DNA of 21,515 nucleotides from a virus: positions 1 through 21,515 of the IMG/VR virus record IMGVR_UViG_3300025664_000079; one strand, given 5' to 3'. Both the position numbers and the translations under genes were made by a program. Positions 20,753 to 21,515 of this stretch are shown here, piece by piece. The notes beneath the pieces were generated by a model. That model was not told the origin of the DNA. It searched no databases and saw nothing but the letters and a program-made list of their open reading frames with translations. Positions within the stretch are counted from its first letter, which is position 1. Each line of letters starts with the position of its first letter.

Positions 20753-21207
20753 GCGAGATCACCCCGATGAGCGTCGACTTTGGGCTGTTGAAGCCAGTCG
20801 ACTATGTCGGCGATTACGCCAATGCGTTCCGGGTGGGCCGCGCGCTGGCGCAGCCATCCGCGCCGCCAGCCCAGCCGGGACCGGCGCCCCAGGCCAACGC
20901 CTTCGCGCCGCCGGCTCCTGGCCCCGGCGTTGATCCCGCCGCCGCGGTCTCGGCGATGAGCGGGGCGCAGCGCGGCGCCGCCGCGGCGAGGGCCGAGGCC
21001 CTGGCGGCGGTGTTCTCTGGACTGAAGGGGGCGAGCGCCGATCCGCAGCAACGGCTGGCGATGGCCAGGCATGTGGCGGCGCGCAACCCGACCCTGGGGA
21101 TCGCGCCCCAGGCGATCGGCGCGGGCGATGTCAGCGACACAGCCCTGGACGCGCACCTCGCCCAGGCCGTTTCCCTGCGCGTCCTGCTGCAAGGCCCGAC
21201 GCCATAA
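20749..21207 (+). CDS. putative ejection-cassette protein, unknown function
   Basis: A 152-residue protein; ATG 20749 overlaps the previous stop as ATGA. It has a conserved-looking N-terminus (MSVDFGLLKPVDYVGDYANA at residues 7-26), a Pro/Ala-rich linker with many Gln and Pro residues (about 37-60), and an Ala-rich helical C-terminus. Low-complexity helical phage proteins of this size next to gp7-like ejection proteins are often internal virion proteins. No recognised domain. Confidence 0.7.
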   Translation: MSEITPMSVDFGLLKPVDYVGDYANAFRVGRALAQPSAPPAQPGPAPQANAFAPPAPGPGVDPAAAVSAMSGAQRGAAAARAEALAAVFSGLKGASADPQQRLAMARHVAARNPTLGIAPQAIGAGDVSDTALDAHLAQAVSLRVLLQGPTP

Positions 21208-21257
21208 GGCACGCCGGCCGGCCGCTTGCCCCGCAGATCCGAAACGGAGGCGTTCGC

Positions 21258-21515
21258 ATGCATTGGGAATTCACCGCGGCGACCGTTGCGCTTGGAGCGG
21301 CGGGCCTGGCGCAGGTCGCCGGCGGGCTGGTGTGGGCGGCGACGCTCACCCATCGGGTCAAGGCCATCGAGCGCGACGTCGAGCCTGTGCGGTCGCTCTC
21401 CAACCAGGTGACCCGGGTGGAGACGAGGCTCGAGACGCTGATCGAACAATTCAAGGATCTGAACGCCGCCGTCCGCTGGATGCGCGAGCCGCCGCGCGTG
21501 ATCCCGCCCACCTAG
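21258..21515 (+). CDS. small membrane-anchored coiled-coil protein
   Basis: An 85-residue protein with ACGGAGG ahead of ATG 21258; its TAG is the last triplet of the window, so it is complete. Residues 5-30 (FTAATVALGAAGLAQVAGGLVWAA and on) form a hydrophobic segment, then a heptad-rich helix (VKAIERDVEPVRSLSNQVTR and then LETLIEQFKDLN) predicts a coiled coil. It resembles an N-terminally anchored phage membrane protein such as a second holin-like or spanin-like protein. Function unknown. Confidence 0.7.
   Translation: MHWEFTAATVALGAAGLAQVAGGLVWAATLTHRVKAIERDVEPVRSLSNQVTRVETRLETLIEQFKDLNAAVRWMREPPRVIPPT

Noticed and set aside
1-21515. tRNA or rRNA genes and attachment-site duplications
   Set aside because: I saw no cloverleaf-forming segments or rRNA-like sequence, and no direct repeat at the two ends of the window that could be an attachment site.

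Overview
This window is the late (structural) half of a short-tailed, P22-like temperate phage or prophage in a GC-rich bacterium. GC content, codon use and the CCCTC/GAGGG intergenic palindromes fit an alphaproteobacterium, possibly Caulobacterales; the host call is inference. All gene functions come from reading the translations. No database search was run.

Layout. (1) 1-1193: a minus-strand SRAP (YedK/HMCES-like) protein and a divergent small lipoprotein; these look like host or border genes. (2) 1194-6569: the head module: portal, scaffold-like protein, DUF4043/N4-gp56-like major capsid protein and a small putative head protein. It is interrupted by at least six copies of a palindromic intergenic repeat, one of which supplies the portal stop codon. 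(3) 6570-7217: a first gp4-like adaptor. (4) 7276-8578: a lysis-type cassette with a putative holin, tiny genes chained by ATGA overlaps, and an overlapping inner/outer spanin pair. No endolysin is visible. (5) 8589-11110: a secreted or structural protein, a small ORF and a pectate-lyase-like tailspike with a C1q-like C-terminus. (6) 11156-13340: an envelope-modification cassette with an AT-rich EpsG/Wzy-like membrane protein and a convergent acyltransferase-3. (7) 13407-15645: a second gp4-like adaptor and a gp10-like DNA stabilization protein. (8) 15772-18280: a cargo region with two small unknown genes, a minus-strand coiled-coil/zinc-ribbon protein, a small virion-type protein and a Doc-type toxin-antitoxin pair. 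(9) 18452-21515: tail-fibre-like, ejection-type and small membrane proteins.

How it works together. The portal, scaffold and capsid proteins build the head. The gp4-like and gp10-like proteins close the portal after packaging, the tailspike binds and probably cuts surface polysaccharide, and the internal proteins assist DNA ejection. The holin and spanins would disrupt the envelope. The polymerase-like protein and acyltransferase probably change the lysogen's surface glycan, which is the tailspike's likely substrate. Terminase, integrase, repressor, replication genes and endolysin are not in this window.

Most interesting points: two divergent gp4-like adaptors on either side of the lysis, tailspike and glycan cassettes; inverted, core-matched repeats around the portal; the ATGA-linked micro-ORFs; and the cargo block at 15.7-18.3 kb, which contains unrecognised genes.
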